NCBI RefSeq assembly: GCF_000213655.1
Contig: NC_015554.1
Span: forward strand, 2,232,001 to 2,296,000
DNA length: 64,000 nt
Direction: 5' to 3'
Source: Alteromonas naphthalenivorans
GTDB taxonomy: Bacteria; Pseudomonadota; Gammaproteobacteria; Enterobacterales; Alteromonadaceae
The notes beneath the pieces were generated by a model. It saw only the letters and a program-made list of their open reading frames with translations. It ran no database searches and was not told the origin of the DNA. Position numbers and translations under genes: made by a program. How positions within the stretch are numbered: position 1 is the stretch's first letter; each line of letters starts with the position of its first letter. Positions 28,510 through 37,752 of the stretch are shown one piece after another.

Positions 28510-29736
28510 TTAATGAAGGGATTGAGAAGGAGACACTTTTGTCGCTTTATGGGCTGGGTACCAGGTTGCTAGTACGGACATGATGATGGCGACCACACAG
28601 GTGACTACCACGTCTTGCCACATAAGTGCGGAAGGTAAAAAGTCGATAAAATAAATATCGCCTGACAACACTTCAACCCCAAAAACACCTTCTAAAAACT
28701 TCACAATAGTAGAAAGATTAGGGGCAATAATAATTGCAAGGGTTACCCCTACCACTATGCCAATGAGTCCATTCAGCACACCTTGAAACATAAACGTGCG
28801 CCGGATTAGTGTATCGGTTGCGCCCATGGTTTTTAAGATAGCAATGGCAGGTTGTTTTTCTCGTACCGCCATTACTAATGAAGACACAATATTAAAACAG
28901 GCCACGGCAATCACCAGCACCAACGCAATATACACAACAGTGCGAACGAGCTGAATGTCGTTGTACAAATGACCTTGGGTTCGCGTCCAGTCAGACATAT
29001 AGACTGCTTGAGGGTAGCTATAACCTATATCTCGCATGGTGATATAGGCCGAAAACGGATCGTGTAATGTAAAGCGCATTCCCAATGCTTGGCCCTCTAT
29101 GCCAGCGGCCGCGGTAGCTTTCGCAAGGTGCATCAGCCCCAATTGGTTATCAAGCTCCCCACCAACATGCATAAAGCCTGCAACGGTTAAGGTTATTGAT
29201 GTGGGTGCGCTAAAGCGTAAATCTTTCGTGGTAACGGGAATAAGTGCCTGTACGGTATCGTCCACCTCAATATCAAGCTTGTTGGCAATCCCTTGACCTA
29301 TCAGCACACTGTCGCTGTTTAACGCGAAGTTTTGCCAATGTTCGTCCGTTACTTGTCGGCTAAACGTGTTTTGTGCGTCTGCCGCAATGCCCGTCAATGA
29401 AATCGCCTTTAACTCACCTTTGAATTGCAACATGCCGGTAAGTGGGGTGTAAGGTTCAACCTTGGCAATTCTGGGGTCTTGGTTCAGGCGGTAAAGCTGC
29501 GCATCTAAGTTCTCAATACCGGTCTTGTCGGTGCTATATAACTCGCCGTGAGGAATAACGGTTAAAATTCGCTGCGTTAGCTCTCGCTCAAAACCATTCA
29601 TTACACTTAACAAGGTAATTAACACGAAACAACCAAGGCCTATACCTACGGTAGACGACATCGAAATAAATGAGATAAAGCGATTTTGAACTTTGGCTCG
29701 ACGAAATCGTTTAGCAAGTTGCCATGCCAACGCCAC
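28510..29736 (-). CDS. lolE: Lipoprotein-releasing ABC transporter permease LolE
   Basis: The membrane subunit that hands outer-membrane lipoproteins from the inner membrane to LolA. Its 408 residues fit MacB/FtsX topology: TM1 near residues 22-45, a large periplasmic domain (about 46-265), then three helices. It is nearer LolE than LolC: STVGIGLGCFVLIT, MNGFERELTQRIL, PHGE, and at the end SGDIYFIDFLPS.L, all as in E. coli LolE. The start is GTG at 29736, sharing one base with the lolD stop (TAGTG), so translation is coupled. The E. coli operon is lolC-D-E; lolC is not here, its place being taken by an EAL gene. Confidence 0.9.
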   Translation of the reverse strand: MALAWQLAKRFRRAKVQNRFISFISMSSTVGIGLGCFVLITLLSVMNGFERELTQRILTVIPHGELYSTDKTGIENLDAQLYRLNQDPRIAKVEPYTPLTGMLQFKGELKAISLTGIAADAQNTFSRQVTDEHWQNFALNSDSVLIGQGIANKLDIEVDDTVQALIPVTTKDLRFSAPTSITLTVAGFMHVGGELDNQLGLMHLAKATAAAGIEGQALGMRFTLHDPFSAYITMRDIGYSYPQAVYMSDWTRTQGHLYNDIQLVRTVVYIALVLVIAVACFNIVSSLVMAVREKQPAIAILKTMGATDTLIRRTFMFQGVLNGLIGIVVGVTLAIIIAPNLSTIVKFLEGVFGVEVLSGDIYFIDFLPSALMWQDVVVTCVVAIIMSVLATWYPAHKATKVSPSQSLH

Positions 29737-30431
29737 TAGCGTTGCTCCTCTGTTGCTGCGTTAAGCAGTTCACCATCTTTAATGCGAAGCACTCTGTCCA
29801 TACGGTTAGCAAGGGTAATATCGTGGGTTACTACCACAAAGGCAGTTTGTTTTTGCTCGCTTAAACGTTTTAACAGCTGATAAATCTGCTCACCTGTGGT
29901 GGCATCTAAATTACCGGTTGGTTCATCGGCAAGCACAACTGACGGTGATGCGACTAATGCTCGAGCGATGGCGACCCGTTGGCGTTCGCCGCCTGAGAGC
30001 GCGCTAGGCAAGTGATCTGCACGATGAGAAAGCCCTACATCGTTAAGTAAAGCGTTTGCTTTCGCATTAGCGGTACTCGCACTCTCGCCGCCAATGCGAA
30101 GGGGCATGGCAACGTTTTCAAGTGCAGTAAATTCACCTAGCAAATGATGGAATTGGTAAATAAAGCCCATTTCTTTGTTTCGCAAGGCGGCAAGTTGTTT
30201 AGCATTTAGTTGTGTAAGCGACTCGCCTTTAAACCACACCTCACCGCTTGTGGGTGTGTCTAACCCGCCAAGCAAATGCAGCAAGGTACTTTTTCCTGAC
30301 CCAGAGCTACCTAAAATGGCAACATGCTCACCTGCATTGATAGAAAGTGAAATGTTATTTAAAACAGGCGTACTGTTGTCGCCTTCTTGATAAATTTTAC
30401 AGATTTTGCGGCAATGTAATACGTCCTGCAT
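29736..30431 (-). CDS. lolD: Lipoprotein-releasing ABC transporter ATPase LolD
   Basis: The 231-residue ATP-binding subunit driving LolCDE. It shows Walker [10 protein letters not shown], the Q-loop in [18 protein letters not shown] (a Lol/MacB-type feature), the signature [15 protein letters not shown], Walker [13 protein letters not shown] and the H-loop His in VVVTHD. Length and motifs match LolD closely; its gene overlaps lolE and so it is not a generic MacB-like ATPase. It begins 65 bp after the EAL gene stop on the same strand, and no terminator is visible between them. Confidence 0.93.
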   Translation of the reverse strand: MQDVLHCRKICKIYQEGDNSTPVLNNISLSINAGEHVAILGSSGSGKSTLLHLLGGLDTPTSGEVWFKGESLTQLNAKQLAALRNKEMGFIYQFHHLLGEFTALENVAMPLRIGGESASTANAKANALLNDVGLSHRADHLPSALSGGERQRVAIARALVASPSVVLADEPTGNLDATTGEQIYQLLKRLSEQKQTAFVVVTHDITLANRMDRVLRIKDGELLNAATEEQR

Positions 30432-30496
30432 GCAGCCGTTCTTCGTCTTTTAACAATAACTGCATGGTATCGCGGAACGACAGACACGCCAACCGA

Positions 30497-32077
30497 TTAA
30501 TGGGTTTGGAAAGACAGGTCAATCGTATTTGCTAAATTCTCAACCGTTTGCGGTTTACCAAATAACCACCCTTGCCCGTACTCAACATTCATGTTCACAA
30601 GTTCCTGACACTGCTCGGTGTTTTCAACACCTTCGGCAATTAATGTTACTCTTAATTCATCGGCGATACTGACAATATGAGGAATTAGAGAGGAACGAAT
30701 ACTGTGATCCTCCATATCCATCACAAAACTACGATCTATTTTCAAAAATTCACATTTAAGAGATTTAAGTTGGCTAAGGTTTGAATAGCCTACCCCAAAA
30801 TCGTCGATGGCCATCCAGAAACCTCTGCTTTTGAGTGCCTTTATATGCTTGACCGCACTAGCTGTGGCTAGCTGCTCATCTTCGGTTATCTCCAGAACCA
30901 ACTTAAATTTTTTGTCGTTCATATCGAGCACCCAATCTAAGTCGAGTAGCTCATCTTGCATAAAGTCTGACGGAAACAGATTAAATGATACTTTAAAGCA
31001 TTCTGGAATATCCTTGTTTTCGTTGAGGGCAGTCATTGCCGATTCAATCATCACAGTAGTGAATTCCCACGTTTTCCCTAACTCTTTAACTTGAGGTATA
31101 AATTCATCGGGGTAAATCGGGCCAAATTCATCTTCAAATCGGCTCAACACTTCACAGCCAACAACTTCGCCAGACTTTAATATTACGAACGGCTGATATA
31201 GACAATAAAACTTACCCGTCTTAAGCCCTCGACTAATACGCGACTCTAGTGAACGCCTGCGTCTTAAGTAATTAAACATAAGCATGTGGGTCAACGCTGC
31301 AGTCATTAACATTACACAAACGAACAAAACCAATTTGCCTTTATGAATGTTAAAAATTCGTCCTTTATCCGATACTACGCTCAAACAAGTGGCAGAATAA
31401 TATTCATCGCACTTGATCAAATGTAAAGAGAAGTAGCTAGTATCAAGGCTGGCAACACCTGCTCTCTGGGGCATTAAATTGGCGTTCCCAGCCATGTGAA
31501 ATAACCTATCCCCTTTGTAAAATAGCGCCCAATCTTGACTAAAGTTTAGGCCAATAACCGCATCCATATCTAATACAGCATTGTAACGGCCACGCTTTGC
31601 AATAGTGCCTTTTGATTGGTTGTCAAAAAGTTCTAACGGGGTATTTATCCAAAATGCATCCCCCAAAGAAGTCTCAAAGTCTGGGATAGCTTCGTCTATG
31701 GGTTGCTTTAAAATCCCCAGGTAAGTACTGCACAATAATTTTCCATCACCAAAGAAACCAATCTCCTTCACGAAACGAGAGCGAAACAACGTGCGTCGCA
31801 TTTCGTTTAGATTTTCTTCGCTACAAGCGAGGTAGGACTTGCTGTTCAGATGATCTAAGGCGGCCTCGGCGTCTTTAAACACCATGTGCACGTTTAATAA
31901 GATATCTGCTGCACGATCATCCTCATGCTCTTTAATGACTGAGAACATCAGTAGGCCAAGCACAGCGCTCACAAGTACAACTGACAGAAAAGATACGGCT
32001 ATAGCTTTAAGGTTGTCAGCGAGTAAAAATTTTTTATGCTCATTATAAGTCATTCGTACCACATGAAATTTAGACAC
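30497..32077 (-). CDS. EAL-domain cyclic-di-GMP phosphodiesterase with periplasmic CSS-like sensor domain
   Basis: A 526-residue inner-membrane enzyme that hydrolyses c-di-GMP to pGpG. TM1 spans about residues 24-46 and TM2 about 245-267; between them is a periplasmic domain with Cys residues in LACSEENL and LLCSTYLG, like the redox-sensing CSS-motif domains of E. coli PdeB/PdeC-type proteins. The EAL domain follows: GCEVLSRF in place of EALLR (catalytic Glu kept), FNLFPSDF, LEITED, DDFGVGYSNLSQL and LIAEGVE; these ligands suggest an active enzyme. The first codon would be GTG at 32077, with an ATG at 32053 as alternative. Directly upstream of lolD on the same strand. Confidence 0.88.
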   Translation of the reverse strand: MSKFHVVRMTYNEHKKFLLADNLKAIAVSFLSVVLVSAVLGLLMFSVIKEHEDDRAADILLNVHMVFKDAEAALDHLNSKSYLACSEENLNEMRRTLFRSRFVKEIGFFGDGKLLCSTYLGILKQPIDEAIPDFETSLGDAFWINTPLELFDNQSKGTIAKRGRYNAVLDMDAVIGLNFSQDWALFYKGDRLFHMAGNANLMPQRAGVASLDTSYFSLHLIKCDEYYSATCLSVVSDKGRIFNIHKGKLVLFVCVMLMTAALTHMLMFNYLRRRRSLESRISRGLKTGKFYCLYQPFVILKSGEVVGCEVLSRFEDEFGPIYPDEFIPQVKELGKTWEFTTVMIESAMTALNENKDIPECFKVSFNLFPSDFMQDELLDLDWVLDMNDKKFKLVLEITEDEQLATASAVKHIKALKSRGFWMAIDDFGVGYSNLSQLKSLKCEFLKIDRSFVMDMEDHSIRSSLIPHIVSIADELRVTLIAEGVENTEQCQELVNMNVEYGQGWLFGKPQTVENLANTIDLSFQTH

Positions 32078-32523
32078 ATTGTTGTATATACATGAAAGTA
32101 GTCGAAAAATTGACTATTAAAATAATACTTTAGATGAATTTAAGCATTGCAGAAGATTAAGTTAAGTCAATGAAGTGAAGAGAATAAAGTTATCTAACGT
32201 CCAGATGACACGCAGCCACCGCAATATTAAATAAAGCGTGTAGTTTGCTGCTCTGACTAATTATTCAATTGCCTAACAGTAAGGCGCCATCAAGGGATAT
32301 TAATACTTAGTATGGAGAAAGGTTTATATGTGGTAAAGACAAACTACAGGAGCAAGAACTATAGATTGTAGTACTGCAAGAAAAACAAGGGAAAACTAAG
32401 TGAAGGAAAAGTAGAAGAAATAATAGATGAAACGCAAACAGATTGTCTGCAACAGTATGAAGTTGATAAAGAAGTTTTAACAGTGAGCAGTAGAACCTGC
32501 CAGAGTAAATGCTTTCCCGAAAA
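32078..32523. other. Intergenic region between the EAL gene and the tRNA cluster
   Basis: 446 bp, AT-rich, without a supported gene. A minus-strand frame reading into the first tRNA (32307-32585) is a shadow of the tRNA sequence. I found no clear hairpin terminator for the tRNA transcript, which points to the minus strand. Confidence 0.5.
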
Positions 32524-32600
32524 TGGCGGAGCGGACGGGACTCGAACCCGCGACCCCCGGCGTGACAGGCCGGTATTCTAACCAACTGAACTACCGCTCC
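32524..32600 (-). tRNA. tRNA-Asp(GTC), copy 4 of the transcript
   Basis: 77 nt including an encoded CCA end. The acceptor stem GGAGCGG/CCGCTCC, D-loop, anticodon loop CTGTCAC (GTC) and the TTCGAGT T-loop are all as in E. coli tRNA-Asp, with only small differences in the anticodon stem (CCGGC/GCCGG). Confidence 0.97.
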
Positions 32601-32631
32601 GCATAATGGGAAAGTGTGCTATTTCGATAAG

Positions 32632-32708
32632 TGGCGGAGCGGACGGGACTCGAACCCGCGACCCCCGGCGTGACAGGCCGGTATTCTAACCAACTGAACT
32701 ACCGCTCC
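32632..32708 (-). tRNA. tRNA-Asp(GTC), copy 3 of the transcript
   Basis: Identical to its neighbours over all 77 nt, CCA encoded. Spaced 31 nt from the next copy downstream. Confidence 0.97.
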
Positions 32709-32741
32709 ACATCATCGAAGAGACACTTTGTTATAACTAAA

Positions 32742-32818
32742 TGGCGGAGCGGACGGGACTCGAACCCGCGACCCCCGGCGTGACAGGCCGGTATTCTAAC
32801 CAACTGAACTACCGCTCC
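32742..32818 (-). tRNA. tRNA-Asp(GTC), copy 2 of the transcript
   Basis: Identical 77-nt gene with encoded CCA; 33-nt spacer to copy 3, of unrelated sequence. Confidence 0.97.
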
Positions 32819-32845
32819 GTGGCCTTTTAGTTATAGCATTGAAAG

Positions 32846-32922
32846 TGGCGGAGCGGACGGGACTCGAACCCGCGACCCCCGGCGTGACAGGCCGGTATTC
32901 TAACCAACTGAACTACCGCTCC
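32846..32922 (-). tRNA. tRNA-Asp(GTC), copy 1 of the transcript
   Basis: Identical 77-nt gene with encoded CCA, nearest the promoter at 32988-33016. The 27-nt spacer to copy 2 differs from the other two spacers. Confidence 0.97.
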
Positions 32923-32987
32923 ACAATTTCAATGTTATCAGTGAGTTAGTTGAGTTGTTAAAACCCCTTGCCCTCACTGCGGCGCAG

Positions 32988-33016
32988 ATAATACGGTTTA
33001 GACCCTGCAGAGTCAA
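32988..33016 (-). promoter_or_regulatory. Sigma70 promoter of the tRNA-Asp cluster
   Basis: On the minus strand: TTGACT, a 17-bp spacer, TATTAT, then a GC-rich discriminator (CTGCGCCGC). This is a near-consensus stable-RNA promoter, and the GC-rich start region is typical of promoters under stringent (ppGpp) control. It lies about 65 bp before the first tRNA. The rest of 32923-33255 holds nothing recognised. Confidence 0.75.
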
Positions 33017-33255
33017 TGCTTTTTATTAATAAAATTGTCATCTGGGCACTGTTTGCACGATAAATAAACACAATGTTGAAATATAATTCAATCAGGCGGG
33101 AATTCGTACACATAAAACTAGGACGCTCTTCCCACAGGCCACGCTCACCTTAGGATAGCTTACTTACACTTTTGTATTAATGAATAGCAAAAGAACTCCT
33201 GCTACGGCGATACAGCCCTATTTAAATGGCCTATTTATTTGCCCCACTCTTTACC

Positions 33256-34749
33256 CTACTCTGCCGGTTTCGACTTCTTAAACCTTGCCAGCAACTTTTT
33301 AAAGCCCTTAGGTTCATTATCAAGCGATAAGTCAGATTCAGACACCACTTTCTTCTTGGCCTTTTTATTTTCTTTTTTCGTGGCTGCTTTTGCAGATGCA
33401 GGACCACTGGCCTTTCGTCTTTTCAAGATAATAATAACCGCAGCAATAACACCTATTAAAATGATGGTCCCATTCACCGCTAAAATAATCAGGGTTAGCG
33501 TGCCTGAATCCATTTCATCATCTTCAGCCATCGACTGTGTATTGTCTTGATTGAGAGATGTTGAACTATCACCCATTGAAAGCGGATCTTCACTGCCATC
33601 AACAATAGGGTCTTCGCCGTCAATAAGCGGGTCTATCACTTCTGGCTCAGGCGCTTCAGCCACAAAAGTATATTCAGGAACATCCAGTATGAAGTCTCGG
33701 CCTTCTGATGTTGTGCCATAGGCGGTTAATTTAACGCGATAAACCCCCTCTTCGTACGCCACGATAAGATGCTCTCGCACACTATCGCCGCCTTCGGTTA
33801 ACGAAAAGTTTTGAATATCTGCGTTTGGAAATTTAATTTTACCGTCAATCAGGAGTGACTCAATATTAACTAGCTCGCGGTTCACATCAATGAGCAGCGT
33901 GTGATAACCGTCTCCCGTGCCATCGGTAGCGTCTAATTCAACATCCACATAAACAGGGTTGTTGTAAAGGATAATGGGTGCACCAATTTGTTCTCGCGTG
34001 AACATTGGCGTGTCTACTCGATAAACAGGCTGCCATTTACCTGCTGCAACCTTTAAATTGAATTGGCCAGTGAACACGCCATCCATTGGACGCTCATCCA
34101 TACCCCGACCGTTATCTTCAAACTTTGCAATTTCTGCATCGTTAGCACCAAAGTTGTCGTAATTAGGGTCATTTGCACTTTCGAACTCAATAGACAATTC
34201 CACAACATCACGGAACTGTTGGTTATCTATTTTTTCGCCGCCGTTGGTTAGGTAAGCCGTAGATTTTAATATTTCGCCCGAAAAGAGAATGCTGGGAAGC
34301 GATGTGGCGTGAAGCTTAATATCAGAAATGACCATAACCCGACTTGCTGGGTTAACCTGACCTACCGCCTGCCAAGGGCCAGGCATAGGGTTTTCAATAG
34401 TGATCATGTCGAAGGTGTCGGCATCGAACCACTTAACGTAGGTCTCGTCCACCCGACCTTGAAATAACTTTGAACCATCGGGGCGAACTAATACTACGGG
34501 GGCAGAGCCGTATTCGCGAAAGAAAATCATGGAGACCTCTTTCACGTTGTAATCAATACGAAAACGATTCTGTAATAACTTAATCGAGTTTTCGTATTCA
34601 TCCCCCAAGTCAGTAATAGGGGAAGGCGCAGTGTCGACTTGCGTGTCCTGTGATGACGGAGCTGGCAGCGAAGTATCTTGTGAAAATACCGTTGAAGTAC
34701 ATCCTAATAGGCACAACGCCAACACTAGTTTCATCACACCTACTCTCAC
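33256..34749 (-). CDS. TIGR03503-type exported membrane protein
   Basis: A 497-residue protein of the conserved family TIGR03503, found in Alteromonas, Shewanella and Vibrio and often near dnaQ/rnhA, as here. An N-terminal signal peptide ends near VFSQD; the long periplasmic part is beta-rich (YNVKEVSMIFFREYGSAPVVLVRPDG, ENPMPGPWQAVG, DGVFTGQFNL) and similar to carbohydrate- or von Willebrand-associated sandwich domains; one membrane helix (about residues 425-448, LTLIILAVNGTIILIGVIAA) is followed by a Lys-rich cytoplasmic tail. GTG at 34749 is the likely start: AAGGAG lies 9 bases upstream. The function is unknown. The gene is transcribed in the same direction as dnaQ, 90 bp downstream. Confidence 0.8.
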   Translation of the reverse strand: MRVGVMKLVLALCLLGCTSTVFSQDTSLPAPSSQDTQVDTAPSPITDLGDEYENSIKLLQNRFRIDYNVKEVSMIFFREYGSAPVVLVRPDGSKLFQGRVDETYVKWFDADTFDMITIENPMPGPWQAVGQVNPASRVMVISDIKLHATSLPSILFSGEILKSTAYLTNGGEKIDNQQFRDVVELSIEFESANDPNYDNFGANDAEIAKFEDNGRGMDERPMDGVFTGQFNLKVAAGKWQPVYRVDTPMFTREQIGAPIILYNNPVYVDVELDATDGTGDGYHTLLIDVNRELVNIESLLIDGKIKFPNADIQNFSLTEGGDSVREHLIVAYEEGVYRVKLTAYGTTSEGRDFILDVPEYTFVAEAPEPEVIDPLIDGEDPIVDGSEDPLSMGDSSTSLNQDNTQSMAEDDEMDSGTLTLIILAVNGTIILIGVIAAVIIILKRRKASGPASAKAATKKENKKAKKKVVSESDLSLDNEPKGFKKLLARFKKSKPAE

Positions 34750-34838
34750 TGTTGCCCGCTCCTTTGGAAATGTATTTTAAAAATGGTTAAGTACGTCTAG
34801 CAGCTAAAGCAACACACCATAACCTGCACCTGAATTAG

Positions 34839-35555
34839 CTATGCATCGTTTTGCTCTGGGCGCCACAAACATTTACCCCCTGCTTTTTCTACAATATCTA
34901 AACGGGATTCATGCTGTGCTAATTCATCGGCGCTAGCCTTGATAACCTTTAATTTATTTCCGTTTCTGTTCAACCGGCGAAGTGCATCTGATTGGTTTTC
35001 ACCGCTGCCCTTAGATGCCAAATTAAGCTTTGTCTGTCCACCGGTCATTAGCAGGTAAACGTCGGCGAGTATTTCAGCATCCAGTAATGCCCCGTGAAGC
35101 TCACGGTGGCTGTTGTCTATGCCATAACGTTTACACAACGCATCTAGGTTATTTTTCTGCCCTGGGTGCATTTTGCGCGCAACCGCCAAGGTATCAAGCA
35201 CACTACAAATATCTTTGGTGATAACGCCACGGGTTTTCGGTTCCATCCCAAATTCGTGATCCATAAAGCCCACATCGAAGGGCGCGTTATGAATAACTAA
35301 TTGAGCACCGCGAATAAAATTCACAAAATCTTCGGCTACATCTCTAAATGTAGGTTTGTCGGTTAAGAACTCATTAGTAATACCGTGAACATCTATCGCT
35401 TCTTGTTCAATTTGGCGGCCTGGATTAATGTATACATGAAAGTGATTGCCAGTAAGTTTACGGTTAACCAGCTCAACACACCCAATTTCAATCACTCGGT
35501 GACCTTCTTTAGGGTCGATACCTGTAGTTTCTGTATCTAGTACAATCTGACGCAT
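34839..35555 (-). CDS. dnaQ: DNA polymerase III epsilon subunit (3'-5' proofreading exonuclease)
   Basis: The proofreading exonuclease of the replicase. The DEDDh motifs are Exo I DTETTG at residues about 6-11, Exo II in VIHNAPFDVGFMD, and Exo III HGALLDAEILADVYLLM with its His. The C-terminal 40 residues bind the alpha subunit. Length 238 aa, close to E. coli DnaQ (243). I choose ATG 35555 (MRQIVLDTETTG), with AGAGGA upstream; the frame is open 18 codons further, through sequence that would overlap the rnhA promoter. It is divergent from rnhA, with 103 bp between starts, as in E. coli, where the two promoters overlap. Confidence 0.96.
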   Translation of the reverse strand: MRQIVLDTETTGIDPKEGHRVIEIGCVELVNRKLTGNHFHVYINPGRQIEQEAIDVHGITNEFLTDKPTFRDVAEDFVNFIRGAQLVIHNAPFDVGFMDHEFGMEPKTRGVITKDICSVLDTLAVARKMHPGQKNNLDALCKRYGIDNSHRELHGALLDAEILADVYLLMTGGQTKLNLASKGSGENQSDALRRLNRNGNKLKVIKASADELAQHESRLDIVEKAGGKCLWRPEQNDA

Positions 35556-35658
35556 GATTCCTCTAATCTTACCTTTTGTTTTTTGATAGTATATCAACCC
35601 CTTCGCCACAGGCTAAGGGAAAAGCGAAATATGAAAGTAAATAATTTAAGGACACCCA

Positions 35659-36126
35659 GTGGCTCAAAAAACCATTCACATTTTTACTGATGGCTCATGC
35701 CTTGGAAACCCAGGCCCTGGCGGTTATGGTGCTGTTTTAGTTTATAACAGTCACCGTAAAGAGCTAAGTGGCGGATTCGCGCATACTACCAACAATCGTA
35801 TGGAATTAATGGCGCCTATTGAAGCATTAAACAGCTTAACTGAGCCCTGCAACGTTGAATTGACGACAGATAGTCAGTATGTGAAAAACGGTATCAATCA
35901 ATGGATCCACAACTGGCGTAAGAACGGCTGGCGCACATCAGACAAAAAAGCGGTAAAAAATGCCGACCTTTGGAAACGCCTTGATGAAGCAGTGAGCAAG
36001 CATAAAATTAATTGGCACTGGGTAAAAGGCCATTCGGGTCACCCTGAAAATGAACGCTGCGATGATTTAGCTCGGGGTGCGGCAGAAGCCAAACCTACAA
36101 CACCAGACAGTGGCTTTACAGGCTAA
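35659..36126 (+). CDS. rnhA: Ribonuclease HI
   Basis: Degrades the RNA strand of RNA-DNA hybrids, removing R-loops and primers. All four catalytic acids are visible: Asp in [11 protein letters not shown], Glu in [13 protein letters not shown], Asp in TDSQYV and Asp in ERCDDLAR; the basic handle [20 protein letters not shown] also matches E. coli RNase HI. Length 155 aa, identical to E. coli. The start is GTG at 35659 with AAGGA nine bases before it. Divergent from dnaQ. Confidence 0.97.
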   Translation: MAQKTIHIFTDGSCLGNPGPGGYGAVLVYNSHRKELSGGFAHTTNNRMELMAPIEALNSLTEPCNVELTTDSQYVKNGINQWIHNWRKNGWRTSDKKAVKNADLWKRLDEAVSKHKINWHWVKGHSGHPENERCDDLARGAAEAKPTTPDSGFTG

Positions 36127-36211
36127 TTGCGTTAAGGATTAATAGCTTACAAGGCCAATGGATTTGCAAGCAGATACCTCTATAGGTATAGGTAAAGGTT
36201 AGTGATTATGC

Positions 36212-36244
36212 AAAAAAGAAAAGGCAGCATTGCCTTTTCTTTTA
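36212..36244. terminator. Terminator between rnhA and the oxidoreductase gene
   Basis: A 13-bp stem (AAAAGAAAAGGCA and complement) with a GCAT loop, flanked by A and T tracts, so usable by both convergent genes. Confidence 0.88.
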
Positions 36245-36277
36245 TTACGCTAAATTGTTTTTATGTTTCACTTCTCA

Positions 36278-37255
36278 CTACCACTCTACAACTATCTTTC
36301 CTTGCGTGTCGTTACTTTCTAAACGTGCGTGAGATTTTGCGACATCATTTATTGCGTATACCGTATCTATGTTTACGCTAAGCTCGCCCGAAGTGAATGC
36401 AGGTAAACAGGTTGTCGAGAAGTCACTGATAAGCGCGCTTTTGTATTCATCCGTTCTATTGCGCAGCGTAGTACCTTGTATTCTGGCTCGTTTACCCAGC
36501 ATTAATGCCATATCAAGGTTATCGGCATAACGCCCAGCCAACATGGCGAGGTAAACCACAATGCCATCGCGCTTTAGAATGTGAAGGTTCCGATTTAGAT
36601 AATCGCCCCCCACCATATCAAGCACCATATTAACGCCTTCAGGCCAATTAGCTTTTATCTCTTCAGCAAAGTTTTTATCTTTATAGTTTATCAGCAGGTT
36701 AGCGCCGTTTTGCTGGCAGTGTGCTAGCTTTTCTTGGGATGACGCGGTAACGGCGCTTTCTACTCCCCAATAATGACAAAGCTGAGTAGCAGCTAATCCC
36801 ACACCACTAGCACCACCGTGAATGAGTACTCGCTCTGCTGGTTTTACATTCGCAATAAGGCGCAAGCATTGAAATGCAGTAAGAAACACCTCGGCAAGCC
36901 CTGCTGCCGAGCTATACGGCATGTTCTCGGGAATAGGCATTAGATGTAGTGGATTGACGGCAACTTGTTGTGCATAGCCGCCGCCTGCCACTAATCCAAA
37001 GACCTTATCCCCCACTTTCCACTCACTGACTGTAGTGCCAACCTCTATGACCTCACCGGCAACCTCAAGCCCTAAAATTTCACTTTCACCAGGGGGCGGT
37101 GGATAGTGCCCTTGTCGTTGCAGTGTATCGGCACGGTTCACACCAAAGGCGTGTACTTGCACTAGCACTTTGTCGTCGGTGAGTACGGGTGCATCAACCT
37201 CTGCTATTGTTAGGCCTTCAGGTGCACAGCCTTTTTCGAAGTTTACAAATTGCAT
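36278..37255 (-). CDS. NAD(P)H:quinone oxidoreductase, PIG3/QorA-like MDR
   Basis: A 325-residue zinc-free medium-chain dehydrogenase/reductase. It has the GroES-like N-domain (VNRADTLQRQGHYPPPPGESEILGLEVAGEV; the absence of the catalytic Zn Cys marks the quinone-reductase branch), and the Rossmann domain with HGGASGVGLAATQL and MVLDMVGGDY. The PPPPG segment and the spacing are typical of the PIG3 subgroup, which reduces quinones with NADPH. The gene stands alone, convergent with rnhA. A physiological substrate cannot be given. Confidence 0.9.
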   Translation of the reverse strand: MQFVNFEKGCAPEGLTIAEVDAPVLTDDKVLVQVHAFGVNRADTLQRQGHYPPPPGESEILGLEVAGEVIEVGTTVSEWKVGDKVFGLVAGGGYAQQVAVNPLHLMPIPENMPYSSAAGLAEVFLTAFQCLRLIANVKPAERVLIHGGASGVGLAATQLCHYWGVESAVTASSQEKLAHCQQNGANLLINYKDKNFAEEIKANWPEGVNMVLDMVGGDYLNRNLHILKRDGIVVYLAMLAGRYADNLDMALMLGKRARIQGTTLRNRTDEYKSALISDFSTTCLPAFTSGELSVNIDTVYAINDVAKSHARLESNDTQGKIVVEW

Positions 37256-37654
37256 TAGTATCCTCTTTTTTGGAATTTCACTGGGGGTGCAGTATGTCTT
37301 TGCACGTTAGTGATAGCATGAATAAATACGTTAACCTATGACTACGTGGATGATAATTTTAAGTGCATAATTGAGTTTACAATTTTAGCCTCATATCACT
37401 AACACCTATCTTATTGTGCAAAATTAGACTTCAAATAATGTAACGTAATGCGATTAAAACAAAACTCATGATCACCAATAGTTTGCTATAACTTTATGTG
37501 TTTCCACTCGCCTGCGCGGCCTAAACAACTTTCTATCAAACTTAGTAAAATAGCTAACTTCTGGTCAGTAAACGGGGTAATCATTCGCATAGGCAACGCT
37601 TTATCGCTATACTTCGCCCCGCCGCTTACGTGTGGTTGCAAAGGCCGTTCATTT

Positions 37655-37711
37655 GCTAAAGGCTTTTTATTTGGCTAAAGGCTTCTTATAAGGCTAAAGG
37701 CTTTCAATGCA
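37655..37711 (+). repeat. Three 19-bp tandem repeats upstream of rlmI
   Basis: GCTAAAGGCTT occurs at 37655, 37674 and 37693, exactly 19 bp apart, the bases between them varying. They lie 42-98 bp before the rlmI start, within the 497-bp intergenic region 37256-37752, which otherwise holds no convincing gene. They may be an array of binding sites or a slippage product. Confidence 0.75.
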
Positions 37712-37752
37712 ATACCCACTTCCTAGCTAATTCAAGAAATAGAGTACGTTTC

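Noticed and set aside
32307..32585. 92-codon minus-strand frame overlapping the first tRNA
   Set aside because: The start is the translation of the tRNA-Asp gene itself, a common false gene.
32524..32922. A direct-repeat array that might be taken for CRISPR
   Set aside because: The repeats are 77 nt long and fold into tRNA-Asp with GTC anticodons; the spacers are 27-33 nt but unrelated to a CRISPR system, and no cas gene is present.
37496..37678. 60-codon frame before rlmI
   Set aside because: No ribosome site, it ends inside the 19-bp repeats, and its residues look random.
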